A stretch of 25,185 nucleotides of DNA from an uncultured Bacteroides sp. (GTDB taxonomy: Bacteria; Bacteroidota; Bacteroidia; Bacteroidales; Bacteroidaceae), in the NCBI GenBank assembly GCA_937890825.1, contig CALADS010000029.1, forward strand, positions 1 to 25,185. Direction: 5' to 3'. The notes below the pieces were generated by a model that saw only the letters and a list, made by a program, of their open reading frames with translations, did not search any database and had not been told where the DNA came from. A program made the position numbers and the translations under genes. Numbering within the stretch: the stretch's first letter is position 1; each line of letters begins with the position of its first letter. Of this stretch, positions 1 through 7,484 are shown piece after piece.

Positions 1-53
1 AGAATACATGCCTGTCACGCATGGGGTCACGGGTTCGAGTCCCGTACGCACCG
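1..53 (+). tRNA. tRNA-Asp (GTC), 5' end cut off by the window
   Basis: The anticodon arm pairs catgc (7-11) with gcatg (19-23) around the loop ctgtcac, which gives anticodon GTC at 14-16. The T arm follows with the ttcgagt loop closed by acggg/cccgt, then acceptor 3' strand acgcacc and discriminator g at 53. The acceptor 5' strand and most of the D arm lie outside the window. No CCA is encoded. A terminator follows at 90-129. Confidence 0.9.
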
Positions 54-89
54 CAGTAAACATTGGAAATCAATGTTTTACAAGTTAAA

Positions 90-129
90 CGCCCGATTTT
101 ACACCCAAGATGTAAAGTCGGGTGTTTTT
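90..129 (+). terminator. Intrinsic terminator of the tRNA-Asp transcript
   Basis: A 14-bp stem (90-103 with 111-124, including two G-U pairs) closes a 7-nt loop and is followed by five T at 125-129. It lies 37 nt past the tRNA. Confidence 0.8.
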
Positions 130-140
130 CATCAAGAAGC

Positions 141-178
141 AAAAAGAAAGGGGCTTAACTTACTTGAGTTTGCCCCTT
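141..178 (-). terminator. Terminator downstream of the CarboxypepD_reg-like gene
   Basis: AAGGGGC (148-154) pairs with GCCCCTT (172-178), with an inner AACT/AGTT pairing. Read on the minus strand the stem is followed by a T-rich run (complement of 141-149). It lies about 60 nt past the stop of the leftward gene at 237. Confidence 0.65.
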
Positions 179-236
179 ATCTTGATTTTGGCATTAACAG
201 TTCCGCTCGGTATTGACGATTTATCTGACCCTATCT

Positions 237-1412
237 TTATTCAACTTGCGACAAGTCATTTATTAATACTTGCTCTAATTGTGGTGCTAATGGGGTTACT
301 ATTGTACTATCTATATTCCACTCAACTTGGGAGGCTAATTTTGACTTCAAAGTTTTTTTGTACTGTTTCATTTCGTCTTTTGTAATATACTCATGTTCCA
401 AAACATACAGTTCATCAATGATTTCAATCATCGGTTCTTTTATGTCTTTTTTGTGACTAAAGAACAACTTTCTATAATTCTTTCTGTTTATCAAATCCAT
501 ATAAGACTGATATTCCGGGTTATAGATATAATTCTCTGTCTGGTAATAGTTTTCGAGACGAGTAGTGTAACCAAAAAGTGTTTTGGGAGTCTTTTTTTTA
601 GTTGCAAGTACATCGTATTCCACTCGTAAAACTCTTTGTATTGTATCTATCCTTATTGCGCCTCCAACCACTTTATTTAATCGAAGTCGGCTATCTATGC
701 TATCAGTAGTAAAATTCCAACCTTCTTTTTTCAACGTTTCCATTAGAGTGAGACCATCCAAACTGGGTGTGTAAATGTATTTATCTACAAGAGTATTTGC
801 TCTTTCCTTGTCCATATCTATCAATGAATCGTTTTGGAAGTTACGAATCTTGATTGCAAATCTTTCCGCATCTTTATGTTTTGTGTCAATAAAGAAATCC
901 AAATATCCATCCCTGAAATATTTCATACAGGAATCATTCAATTGATAACTTCTGAAGTAAGCCTTGAGATGAATATATTCTCTATTCTTCGCCGTAACTG
1001 TTACTGCGTTCAACTGATACTCAATGGGGGTTAGATAAATAGGGATATCCTCCTTAAATAGAGATGATTTAACACTTTTAGGCTTATAGGCAATATGCTG
1101 AATAGTAACAACTTTATCGTTCAAGTCTTGAGGTAATTTACCATCTATATCCGTCGTACCTATGACTGCCCCTTTGCTATTTAGAATCTGTGTGTATGAT
1201 ATACGTTGACCGGTCGTTTTGTCAAGCAAGACAGCTTGCCCCGAAACGTTAAGACTCACAAATAGTAATAAGAGTAAAATTGCAAAGCCTCGACATTCAT
1301 ACTTAATAATTGTCCGTAAGAAATCATTGCACACGATTCTTACTTTTACTTTTTTAATGCCCATCGCTGTGTCATTTTGTTCTTTAATATTCAGTTTTTC
1401 TTCTTTTGACAT
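237..1412 (-). CDS. CarboxypepD_reg-like domain protein, exported
   Basis: A 391-residue protein of unknown specific role. The hydrophobic segment at residues 42-57 ends in VSGQ, a likely export signal, but it follows about 40 charged residues; the start at Met17 (nt 1364) would leave a somewhat more normal signal. Residues 58-140 have the pattern of the carboxypeptidase-regulatory-like beta-sandwich common in Bacteroidota surface proteins: a TTGQ turn, a GTTDIDG loop, IAYK, and a terminal LNAVTVTAK strand like the one that leads into TonB-dependent receptors. No barrel follows. The remaining 250 residues are soluble-looking and rich in Lys, Asp and Tyr. The gene stands alone between two leftward terminators, so it seems monocistronic. 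The domain is likely; function is unknown. Confidence 0.75.
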   Translation of the reverse strand: MSKEEKLNIKEQNDTAMGIKKVKVRIVCNDFLRTIIKYECRGFAILLLLLFVSLNVSGQAVLLDKTTGQRISYTQILNSKGAVIGTTDIDGKLPQDLNDKVVTIQHIAYKPKSVKSSLFKEDIPIYLTPIEYQLNAVTVTAKNREYIHLKAYFRSYQLNDSCMKYFRDGYLDFFIDTKHKDAERFAIKIRNFQNDSLIDMDKERANTLVDKYIYTPSLDGLTLMETLKKEGWNFTTDSIDSRLRLNKVVGGAIRIDTIQRVLRVEYDVLATKKKTPKTLFGYTTRLENYYQTENYIYNPEYQSYMDLINRKNYRKLFFSHKKDIKEPMIEIIDELYVLEHEYITKDEMKQYKKTLKSKLASQVEWNIDSTIVTPLAPQLEQVLINDLSQVE

Positions 1413-1477
1413 ACAAATCGTAGATTTTATTCATTTGGGAAATACCTGTCTGTGATTCTTTATTTACTTAGGCGGCA

Positions 1478-1485
1478 CAAAAATA
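1478..1485 (-). promoter_or_regulatory. -7 box for the CarboxypepD_reg-like gene
   Basis: The minus strand reads TATTTTTG, a full match to TAnnTTTG, 66 nt upstream of the ATG at 1412. I see no clear -33 box. Confidence 0.4.
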
Positions 1486-1490
1486 GGAAT

Positions 1491-1526
1491 AAAAAAAGGA
1501 GCAACCAACATTTTTGATTACTCCTT
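1491..1526 (-). terminator. Terminator downstream of the glucosaminidase-LysM gene
   Basis: AAGGAG (1496-1501) pairs with CTCCTT (1521-1526). On the minus strand the stem runs into a T tract (complement of the A run 1491-1497). It is about 160 nt past the stop at 1688. Confidence 0.6.
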
Positions 1527-1687
1527 CTGTTCGATATTCGTTGTATATCCATAAAAACATAGAATTAAAGTTCCGCATACGTTAGAAAAGAAAGCCTCTA
1601 TCCACTTCTGAAATACAAAAAACTGCATCAAGCACAAAGTTGTTTTTCTTTAATAAGAAAACAGACACAACAGCAAACGCCCGTATA

Positions 1688-2608
1688 TCAGCGTAGACGC
1701 AAACGATCTCCTACCTCAGGTACATAATCCGCATCCTTCTTATTCATCTTATACAGATACTTCAAGCGAATACCATAACGTTGAGCAATAGTATGCATGG
1801 AATCGCCGTCACGTACGATACAATACGGATATTTCTTATCTGCTTTCTTATTCTTCTCTTTCAAGTAAATAATATCGCCAACTTCCAACGTATAATCGCG
1901 ATGCAAGTCATTGTATTTCAAAAGTTTCTTCCAACTAATATCCATTTCTTTACCCAGCAGGCGGAAATCATCACCCTCACGGGCCACCACATAGGCCAAC
2001 CCATTAGCTAGATATACTTTATGCGGATTGGCCAACCAGGGTTTCTTCTTCAGCAGTTTCTCCCAATTACGCACAGCACGCTTGCTCAATCCCTTGGAAT
2101 CGTACTTATAAAGGTCATAATCTTCTATAATGGTAATCAGACGATTGGCATACGAAGGGTCAGTGGCATATCCAGCCTTCTTCAGTCCACGCGCCCACCC
2201 CTTATAGTCGGTTATGGGAAGTTTAAACAGGAAAGCATAGCGCAGGCCACGCTTCAAAAAGAGAGAATGATCTTCATAAGAATCTTCAGTACGACGGTAA
2301 GCCCGAAAACATTCACCCTTGGCATCATCGTCATGATATACACGCCTACCACGCCAATCGCGATGACACTTGATACCAAAATGATTGTTACTCTTCCGAG
2401 CCAATACACTTCTACCTGCACCACTCTCTAACAACCCCTGCGCCAACGTAATGCTAGCCGGTATCTTATGTTCTTTCATTTGCTCTACTGCCAAAGGGGC
2501 ATATTGCTTGATGTAGGCGTTATAGGCTGCATTGCGCCGCTGGGCATAGACTGTGCCTGAAAGAAGAATAAAAAAGGCACAGAATGCCAGTCTTATGAAT
2601 TGTTTCAT
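1688..2608 (-). CDS. Glucosaminidase domain protein with two LysM repeats
   Basis: An exported cell-wall enzyme of 306 residues, expected to cut the glycan strands of peptidoglycan in the periplasm. The start at 2608 gives a clean signal peptide (MKQFIRLAFC through SGTVYAQ, residues 1-23); the frame is open 18 codons further upstream, but that would bury the signal. The glucosaminidase fold of the FlgJ/LytG family spans about 24-170, with the catalytic-type glutamate in LLESGAGRS (E61) and the NNHFGIKC motif at 74-81. Two LysM peptidoglycan-binding repeats lie near 204-250 and 262-305, each ending in VGD plus a hydrophobic strand. It is divergent from cdd, and the shared 100-bp gap holds two inverted repeats. 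Substrate bond specificity cannot be read from sequence. Confidence 0.9.
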   Translation of the reverse strand: MKQFIRLAFCAFFILLSGTVYAQRRNAAYNAYIKQYAPLAVEQMKEHKIPASITLAQGLLESGAGRSVLARKSNNHFGIKCHRDWRGRRVYHDDDAKGECFRAYRRTEDSYEDHSLFLKRGLRYAFLFKLPITDYKGWARGLKKAGYATDPSYANRLITIIEDYDLYKYDSKGLSKRAVRNWEKLLKKKPWLANPHKVYLANGLAYVVAREGDDFRLLGKEMDISWKKLLKYNDLHRDYTLEVGDIIYLKEKNKKADKKYPYCIVRDGDSMHTIAQRYGIRLKYLYKMNKKDADYVPEVGDRLRLR

Positions 2609-2623
2609 GCTTTCATTATTGAG

Positions 2624-2665
2624 TTTGCCCACAAAATTGGGCAAAAGAATTGGATTTACCAATTC
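2624..2665. repeat. Two adjacent inverted repeats in the glucosaminidase/cdd divergent gap
   Basis: TTTGCCCA (2624-2631) and TGGGCAAA (2638-2645) form an 8-bp dyad with a 6-nt spacer. GAATTGG (2647-2653) and CCAATTC (2659-2665) form a 7-bp dyad with a 5-nt spacer. The second ends 6 nt before the cdd -7 box. They could be operators or hairpins in the leftward mRNA leader. Confidence 0.5.
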
Positions 2666-2671
2666 CTTTCT

Positions 2672-2679
2672 TATCTTTG
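2672..2679 (+). promoter_or_regulatory. -7 box of the cdd promoter
   Basis: TATCTTTG matches TAnnTTTG exactly, 29 nt before the cdd ATG. A weak TTGG at 2650-2653 could serve as the -33 element. This places transcription start after 2680 and rules out longer N-termini for Cdd. Confidence 0.6.
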
Positions 2680-2708
2680 TAACAAAATTTACATGTTCAG
2701 TACTGCAT

Positions 2709-3191
2709 ATGAAAAAGTTAGATTTACAAATTACCGTACGAATTTACGCATACGACGAACTGAATGCAGACGACCGGGCACTGATAGATGCCGCTCGCGA
2801 GGCTACCTTCCGGAGTTATGCACCCTACTCTCATTTTTCAGTAGGTGCTGCCGCACGGCTGGCCAACGGCGAAATCATAACCGGAGCCAATCAGGAGAAT
2901 GCGGCTTACCCCTCGGGGCTTTGTGCCGAACGCACTACGTTGTTCTATGCCAACGCTCAGTACCCGGAGCAAGCTGTAACCACCTTGGCGATAGCGGCAC
3001 GCAATGAGCAAGGAGAGTTCCTAGCCGACCCGATACCGCCCTGCGGTGCCTGCAGACAGGTGATGCTGGAAACAGAAAAAAGATACAGACAGCCGATGAA
3101 GATCTTGCTCTATGGAACTCAGGGCATCTATGAACTGCAAAATGTAGGCGCACTGCTGCCACTTTCGTTCGATGCTTCGGCCATGAAATAG
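2709..3191 (+). CDS. cdd: Cytidine deaminase
   Basis: Hydrolyses cytidine and deoxycytidine to uridine and deoxyuridine in pyrimidine salvage, in the cytoplasm. The 160-residue length fits the small tetrameric class. The zinc site is complete: CAE (C72, with the proton-shuttling E74) and PCGAC (C112 and C115), the three-cysteine arrangement of T-type enzymes. The substrate region PYSHFSVGAA (39-48) and the NQENAAYPSG loop are typical. The frame is open upstream to 2553, but that part lies within and before the promoter, so the ATG at 2709 is chosen. nudC starts 30 nt after the stop, so the two are probably cotranscribed. Confidence 0.95.
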   Translation: MKKLDLQITVRIYAYDELNADDRALIDAAREATFRSYAPYSHFSVGAAARLANGEIITGANQENAAYPSGLCAERTTLFYANAQYPEQAVTTLAIAARNEQGEFLADPIPPCGACRQVMLETEKRYRQPMKILLYGTQGIYELQNVGALLPLSFDASAMK

Positions 3192-3221
3192 AAACTTCTG
3201 GAAGATTATTTGAAAAGAGAT

Positions 3222-4031
3222 ATGGATATTGAGATGAACTTACAGCAATTTGTGTTCTACAAAGACCAATTGTTGCTCAAAAAAACAGAAAATAAAGAAG
3301 TCAGAATACCTTTAGGAAAAGAGTTACCCTGCGACATGATGGAGGGCTGCAAAATACAGATGGTGCATTTTACCGATAGCAGACGGGTGCAGGCTATCGA
3401 TCTGCCCGAGCCGCTGGAGGAAGATGCCAACTGGCTAATGGTAGGACTAAGAGCATCGTACGATGAATTGTTACTGCAGGATTATCAGTCGGCCGGAAAA
3501 GCGTTTCAGATACTACATTGGGACAGACACAGCCAATTTTGTCCGGCATGTGGCACAGCCATGGAACAACAGACACCTATCATGAAAAAATGCCCACAAT
3601 GCGGCTACGAAGCCTATCCGCCCATCTCTACAGCCATCATCGTGCTGATTAGGAAAGGAGAAGAAATTCTACTGGTACATGCACGGAATTTTAAAGGTAC
3701 GTTCCACGGACTGGTAGCTGGATTCCTGGAAGCAGGCGAAACATTAGAGCAATGCGTGGAGCGAGAGGTATGGGAGGAAACCGGACTACGCATCAATCAT
3801 ATACGCTACTTCGGCAGTCAACCTTGGCCTTATCCCAGCGGGCTGATGGTAGGCTTCATCGCAGATTATGCAGGTGGCGAGATAAAACTGCAAGACAATG
3901 AGCTCAGTTCAGGGGCTTTCTTCTCACGCAACAATTTACCGGAAATTCCCCGCAAGCTCAGCATAGCGCGCAAATTGATAGACTGGTGGCTGGAACAAGG
4001 CGACTGGCCGGATGCTAAACAAACCGTATAA
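3222..4031 (+). CDS. nudC: NADH pyrophosphatase, NudC type
   Basis: A Nudix hydrolase expected to split NADH into NMNH and AMP; members of this family also remove NAD caps from RNA. The zinc ribbon is complete (C107, C110, C124, C127). The Nudix box covers residues 167-189 and fits the GX5EX7REUXEEXGU pattern, with the REVWEETGL core. After it comes SQPWPYP, the signature that separates NADH pyrophosphatases from other Nudix enzymes. I take the ATG at 3222 (269 residues); a TTG at 3210 and an ATG at 3234 are alternatives. It follows cdd closely, linking two nucleotide-recycling enzymes in one transcript. Confidence 0.93.
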   Translation: MDIEMNLQQFVFYKDQLLLKKTENKEVRIPLGKELPCDMMEGCKIQMVHFTDSRRVQAIDLPEPLEEDANWLMVGLRASYDELLLQDYQSAGKAFQILHWDRHSQFCPACGTAMEQQTPIMKKCPQCGYEAYPPISTAIIVLIRKGEEILLVHARNFKGTFHGLVAGFLEAGETLEQCVEREVWEETGLRINHIRYFGSQPWPYPSGLMVGFIADYAGGEIKLQDNELSSGAFFSRNNLPEIPRKLSIARKLIDWWLEQGDWPDAKQTV

Positions 4032-4045
4032 TACCTAAGTGAACC

Positions 4046-4255
4046 ATGGCAAATGTACGTGTATGCTCACTAACCCTAGCGCTGACATTGCTATGCAGCG
4101 GATGCAGCACCACACAGGTAAACACCCGAAGCATGGCAGGCATAAACACCGGAGCAGCCGTAGGCAATATGCTGGGCAGCGCCGTGGGAGGGCTGATAGG
4201 CGACAACAATGGCGGATGGCACCCTACAGTGGCATCCGCTATACAGCAACTGTAA
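4046..4255 (+). CDS. Short glycine-zipper lipoprotein, probably truncated
   Basis: A 69-residue frame with a lipoprotein signal (LTLLCSGC, lipidated cysteine at 20) and a glycine-zipper-like stretch, GAAVGNMLGSAVGGLIGD (residues 36-53), of the kind that inserts in or lies along a membrane. It begins 14 nt after nudC. The frame ends soon after the zipper, while a protein-like stretch continues in another frame to 4365 (next entry). I read this as the N-terminal half of a gene that has lost its middle. It may still be translated. Confidence 0.55.
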   Translation: MANVRVCSLTLALTLLCSGCSTTQVNTRSMAGINTGAAVGNMLGSAVGGLIGDNNGGWHPTVASAIQQL

Positions 4256-4365
4256 GAACTGGGAAAAAGATAAAAACAGGCAAAGCAATATTTCGTATTT
4301 CCATAGGTGATGCAGAGAATCGAGAATATGACTGGCTGGAATTTACTATCCCTACAGAAAGATAA
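4211..4365 (+). pseudogene. Out-of-frame C-terminal remnant of the lipoprotein gene
   Basis: In a frame different from the lipoprotein start, the stretch reads GIRYTATVRTGKKIKTGKAI, then FRISIGDAENREYDW and ends LEFTIPTER before a TAA at 4363-4365. It looks like a real beta-rich domain: alternating hydrophobics and a clean end just before a terminator. My recollection is that longer Bacteroides glycine-zipper proteins end in a similar domain, which supports an internal deletion that also shifted the frame. The left edge of the remnant is approximate. Confidence 0.4.
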
Positions 4366-4386
4366 TCTTCTCTACCGTAAATAAAC

Positions 4387-4430
4387 AGACTTCCCCTTTT
4401 TGTCAATATACAACAGAAAAGAGGAAGTCT
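4387..4430. terminator. Bidirectional terminator between nudC cluster and TPR gene
   Basis: AGACTTCC (4387-4394) pairs with GGAAGTCT (4423-4430), extended inward by an imperfect CTTTT/AAAAG pairing. Flanking sequence is AT-rich on both sides. It lies between convergent genes. Confidence 0.65.
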
Positions 4431-4518
4431 TATTTATAAGGTATGTAGTTAACAGAGGTACTGCCACCACAAATAACTGCTATTAATTACAGCACAACCT
4501 TCATAAGATGGACAAGAA

Positions 4519-5232
4519 TTACTGTAACTGAGAATTGATAAAATCAAGCATGGTCTGAGCGTTTGCCTGCATCTTTTTCTGAGCAGGTTTGTCAGGCGAA
4601 AGCATAGGCATTAATTTATCCAAACAATCCTTGGCTAACTTAAAGTCTGCTTTAGCCTTTTCAGCATCTGCCTGTAAAGCAGCTGCACCACGCGTATAAT
4701 ACAAAGAACCTAGACTGTTCAACGCATTCACGTTCTTCGGCTGAATCTCCAGCGCCTGCTTGAATGCTTCTTCAGCAGCAGCAGTCTTTTTACCCTTCAA
4801 TGCGATAACACCTTGGTTTACGTAATGTGTAGCATACATACGAGTCAAAGTCTTGTTACCTGGATTAGCTTCCAAGCCCTTCTTCAAGGTAGCTACATAT
4901 TCTGCATTCTTTTTCTGATCTTTCAAAGCGCCAGCCAAACCAATGTAAGCATTCGCCAGATTATATTTCTTTTCGACAGCAATGCCAAAATATTTGGCAG
5001 CTTCTGCCGGTTTTTTTATTTTATCGGCACATACACCACAATTATATGCAATAACAGAATCCTGATTGTTGGTCTGATTTAAGTAAGTGCTGAATTTTGT
5101 GTAAGCTTCCTGATAATTCTTGGCTTCCAAAGCCGCCTTTCCTTCATTTACCAAAGCGCCTGGATTAGCTTCCTGAGCATAAAATTGCGTTGCTGCACAG
5201 CATAGTGCAAGAGATAAGATTAATTTTTTCAT
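4519..5232 (-). CDS. Periplasmic tetratricopeptide-repeat protein
   Basis: A 237-residue secreted protein. MKKLILSLALCCAATQFYAQ is a standard signal peptide with cleavage after YAQ or just before it; there is no lipobox cysteine at the end. The rest is built of about five TPR helical hairpins (roughly 27-60, 61-92, 93-127, 134-168, 169-215) with the usual small and aromatic positions, for example NALNSLGSLYYTRG. TPR proteins mediate protein contacts; the partner cannot be told from here. It is monocistronic, with its own strong promoter and a terminator shared with the facing genes. Confidence 0.88.
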   Translation of the reverse strand: MKKLILSLALCCAATQFYAQEANPGALVNEGKAALEAKNYQEAYTKFSTYLNQTNNQDSVIAYNCGVCADKIKKPAEAAKYFGIAVEKKYNLANAYIGLAGALKDQKKNAEYVATLKKGLEANPGNKTLTRMYATHYVNQGVIALKGKKTAAAEEAFKQALEIQPKNVNALNSLGSLYYTRGAAALQADAEKAKADFKLAKDCLDKLMPMLSPDKPAQKKMQANAQTMLDFINSQLQ

Positions 5233-5260
5233 ATTGCTTTTAAAAATTTTAAATGATAGC

Positions 5261-5291
5261 CAAAATTAAACGACTATCCGTTAGCATCAAA
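5261..5291 (-). promoter_or_regulatory. Promoter of the TPR gene
   Basis: On the minus strand a TTTG -33 box (5291-5288) is separated by 19 nt from the -7 box TAATTTTG (5268-5261). Both match the Bacteroidota consensus. The ATG is 28 nt further on. Confidence 0.75.
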
Positions 5292-5384
5292 AACTTTTTT
5301 GGTTTTTTGAGGTTTTTAGAAAGCCTATAACAAATGTTGTAGAACACTAAAAAATAGATTTTCTCAAAAAAAAGTGCAGAAAAG

Positions 5385-5415
5385 TTTGTAAGTTCAAAAA
5401 AAAGCCGTACCTTTG
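5385..5415 (+). promoter_or_regulatory. Promoter of tRNA-Arg
   Basis: TTTG at 5385-5388, a 19-nt spacer and TACCTTTG at 5408-5415, with 16 nt to the tRNA. It is the best-formed promoter in the window. Confidence 0.85.
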
Positions 5416-5431
5416 CATCGCAATTAAGGAT

Positions 5432-5505
<74 letters not shown>

Positions 5506-5507
5506 CA

Positions 5508-5539
5508 AAAGGCGGTTACTTCGGTAGTCGCCTTTTTTT
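5508..5539 (+). terminator. Terminator of tRNA-Arg
   Basis: AAAGGCG pairs with CGCCTTT, capped by a TTCG tetraloop closed by AC/GT, and ends in seven T (5533-5539). It starts 3 nt past the tRNA. Confidence 0.9.
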
Positions 5540-5612
5540 GTTACATGTCAAATTATACGTTATATTAACCTGTACTACAGATGATTATATAGGTATAAAT
5601 AATACAAACTTA

Positions 5613-5666
5613 GGTATATAAAAAAGGATATATTTGTGATACCAAATATATCCTTTTTTATATACC
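5613..5666 (-). terminator. 24-bp perfect hairpin downstream of the symporter gene
   Basis: Residues 5613-5636 and 5643-5666 are exact reverse complements with a 6-nt loop, tgatac. The stem holds an A6/T6 block, so on either strand a GC-containing inner stem is followed by T6. It ends 21 nt past the symporter stop and should terminate leftward transcription, perhaps both directions. Confidence 0.75.
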
Positions 5667-5687
5667 ATATTTTACGATTACCCGAAC

Positions 5688-6848
5688 TTAACTCTTCCGA
5701 AAACACTTATCCATAATAAGAGCAATAGCGCCGTCACCCGTTACGTTACAAGCCGTGCCAAAACTATCCATAGCAATATATAAAGCAATCATCAAAGCTT
5801 GTTCACTTTCACCAAAGCCCAGCATAGATGACAATACACCCAATGCGGCCATAATGGCACCACCAGGTACACCAGGTGCAGCTACCATAGTAATACCCAA
5901 CATAAAAATAAAACCAGCAAACATAGGAAAATCGAACGGCATACCCTGCATTATCATCAAAGCCATGGCACAACACACTATTTTAAGTGTACTGCCCGAC
6001 AAATGAATCGTAGCACATAACGGGATTACGAATCCAGCAATCCCCTCGGAAACGCCATTCTTGATTGTCTGACGCAAAGTAACCGGAATAGTAGCAGCAG
6101 AAGATTGAGTACCCAAAGCCGTAAAATATGCCGGAAGCATACGTGCCAACAAACGGAAAGGATTACGCCGCACAAAAAATCCAGCTACCATAAACTGTAA
6201 CAATAGCAACAAGATATGCAACAAGAATATCACACCTATAATCTTTATGAATACCAAGAGAATGCCATAGACCTGTCCTGAATGGGTCATATTCAAGAAT
6301 ATACCAAATATATAGACAGGCAATAGCGGCAATATAACACTCTGTATAACCTGTATAATTATTTTTTTAGACTCTTGACATATTTGTTTTAGAGCCTGAG
6401 TGTCCAGGTGAGCAATCCCCAAACCCAACATAAAAGCTAAAACCAATGAGCTCATCACATTCATCACTGGCGGAATAGCCACACTAAAGAAAGGCAGAAT
6501 ATCTCGCGACTCACTGATTTGTTCGATAGAAACACCAGGAGTAATCATAGATGGAAAGAAGGTAACACCAGCAAAATAAGCCAGAAAACCGGAAAATAAC
6601 GTAGCAACATAAGCTACAACCGCCGTCACAACAAGCATTTTCCCTGCCTCCTTACCAATATCAGCAATAGCAGGCGTCACTAAGCCCAAAATTATCAAAG
6701 GAATAACAAAGCCTAAAAATTCACTAAAAATACCGTTAAAGGTTACGAATACGCGAACACATGCTGCAGGAATCAGGTTACCCAAACCTATTCCTAATGC
6801 AATAGCTATAATTATGCGAGCTAGCAAACCTATCTTTATTCTCACCAT
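5688..6848 (-). CDS. Dicarboxylate/amino acid:cation symporter (DAACS family)
   Basis: A 386-residue inner-membrane protein of the glutamate/C4-dicarboxylate transporter family, which moves an acidic or neutral substrate with Na+ or H+. The landmarks occur in the right order: about six N-terminal membrane helices; hairpin 1 with the serine motif TQSSAATIPVT; the seventh helix with CATIHLSGST in place of the usual NMDGT; hairpin 2 with AAPGVPGG; and the eighth helix DSFGTACNVTGD, carrying the Asp and Asn that contact substrate and cation. The altered NMDGT motif and the missing arginine in the last helix argue against a standard aspartate or C4-dicarboxylate substrate; a small neutral amino acid is more likely. 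Substrate is uncertain. Divergent from the GNAT gene. Confidence 0.88.
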   Translation of the reverse strand: MVRIKIGLLARIIIAIALGIGLGNLIPAACVRVFVTFNGIFSEFLGFVIPLIILGLVTPAIADIGKEAGKMLVVTAVVAYVATLFSGFLAYFAGVTFFPSMITPGVSIEQISESRDILPFFSVAIPPVMNVMSSLVLAFMLGLGIAHLDTQALKQICQESKKIIIQVIQSVILPLLPVYIFGIFLNMTHSGQVYGILLVFIKIIGVIFLLHILLLLLQFMVAGFFVRRNPFRLLARMLPAYFTALGTQSSAATIPVTLRQTIKNGVSEGIAGFVIPLCATIHLSGSTLKIVCCAMALMIMQGMPFDFPMFAGFIFMLGITMVAAPGVPGGAIMAALGVLSSMLGFGESEQALMIALYIAMDSFGTACNVTGDGAIALIMDKCFRKS

Positions 6849-6876
6849 ACGTATACCTGTTTTTTATATTAGTACA

Positions 6877-6906
6877 CAAATATAGCAAAACAATAGGAAA
6901 TACAAA
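6877..6906 (-). promoter_or_regulatory. Promoter of the symporter gene
   Basis: On the minus strand TTTG (6906-6903), an 18-nt spacer, then TATATTTG (6884-6877), a full -7 match, 28 nt from the ATG. Its -33 box lies inside the palindrome at 6898-6919. Confidence 0.65.
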
Positions 6907-6919
6907 AAGTTTTGTATTT
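6898..6919. promoter_or_regulatory. Palindrome overlapping both divergent promoters
   Basis: AAATACAAAA and TTTTGTATTT are perfect 10-bp arms around a 2-nt AG centre. It covers the symporter -33 box and part of the acetyltransferase -7 box, a position where a bound dimer would block both. No regulator is evident nearby. Confidence 0.45.
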
Positions 6920-6922
6920 TTG
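6915..6922 (+). promoter_or_regulatory. -7 box of the GNAT gene
   Basis: TATTTTTG matches TAnnTTTG, 26 nt before the ATG at 6949. No TTTG is found at the right distance upstream. Confidence 0.5.
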
Positions 6923-6948
6923 CCATAAATCATTTAAAATCGCCCAAT

Positions 6949-7404
6949 ATGGAAATCAGAGAATTAAAGAAGTACACCCAGCAAGAATTTACTGAACTAA
7001 AACGATTAATGTCAGAACTGACGGAAAGAATCAATTTAGAAGAAAAAGCATTAGAAGCAGTACTAAAAGATACAAACAGCCACTTATACACCCTCAGAGA
7101 CCAGGAGAAAATCATAGGATGCGCCACTCTTTGCATCTTCCATTCACCCACCGGATGCAAAGCCAGCATAGAAGATGTAGTAGTATCAACCGATTACCGA
7201 GGGAAACATTTAGGACGGCTATTAATGAATCATCTATTGAAAGAAGCTCAACTATTAGCTCCAATAGAAATACAGCTTACTTCAAAACCTCAACGAATAC
7301 CTGCCAATGGACTCTATCAAGCCTTAGGATTTCAACGAAAAGAAACCAATGTCTACCGAATGACAATATCACCCAACAAAAACAATATAGAACCCATCTC
7401 ATAA
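6949..7404 (+). CDS. GNAT family N-acetyltransferase
   Basis: A 151-residue cytoplasmic enzyme expected to pass an acetyl group from acetyl-CoA to an amine. The acetyl-CoA pyrophosphate loop is present as DYRGKHLGRLLM (motif A, about residues 83-94), preceded by the beta-strand IEDVVVS. Later comes the beta-bulge region IQLTSKP and the NGLYQALGFQRKETNVYRM ending, the classic C-terminal strand of this fold, where the tyrosine often serves as general acid. The N-terminal 30 residues are a charged helix. The acceptor cannot be predicted. It has its own -7 box and a hairpin after the stop. Confidence 0.9.
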   Translation: MEIRELKKYTQQEFTELKRLMSELTERINLEEKALEAVLKDTNSHLYTLRDQEKIIGCATLCIFHSPTGCKASIEDVVVSTDYRGKHLGRLLMNHLLKEAQLLAPIEIQLTSKPQRIPANGLYQALGFQRKETNVYRMTISPNKNNIEPIS

Positions 7405-7414
7405 AAAGAAACAA

Positions 7415-7444
7415 ACCACTGGGACAAACTTGCGCCCCAGTGGT
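7415..7444. terminator. Hairpin between GNAT gene and eda
   Basis: ACCACTGGG (7415-7423) pairs with CCCAGTGGT (7436-7444). The minus-strand side continues into a T-rich stretch, so it best serves as the end of the leftward kdgK-eda transcript; it may also stop the GNAT transcript. Confidence 0.65.
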
Positions 7445-7484
7445 CGTTCCCTTTAAACACCTTTAAACAAAATGAATCTTATCA

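Noticed and set aside
2553..2708. N-terminal extension of cytidine deaminase
   Set aside because: The cdd -7 box lies inside it, and the family starts near the ATG at 2709.
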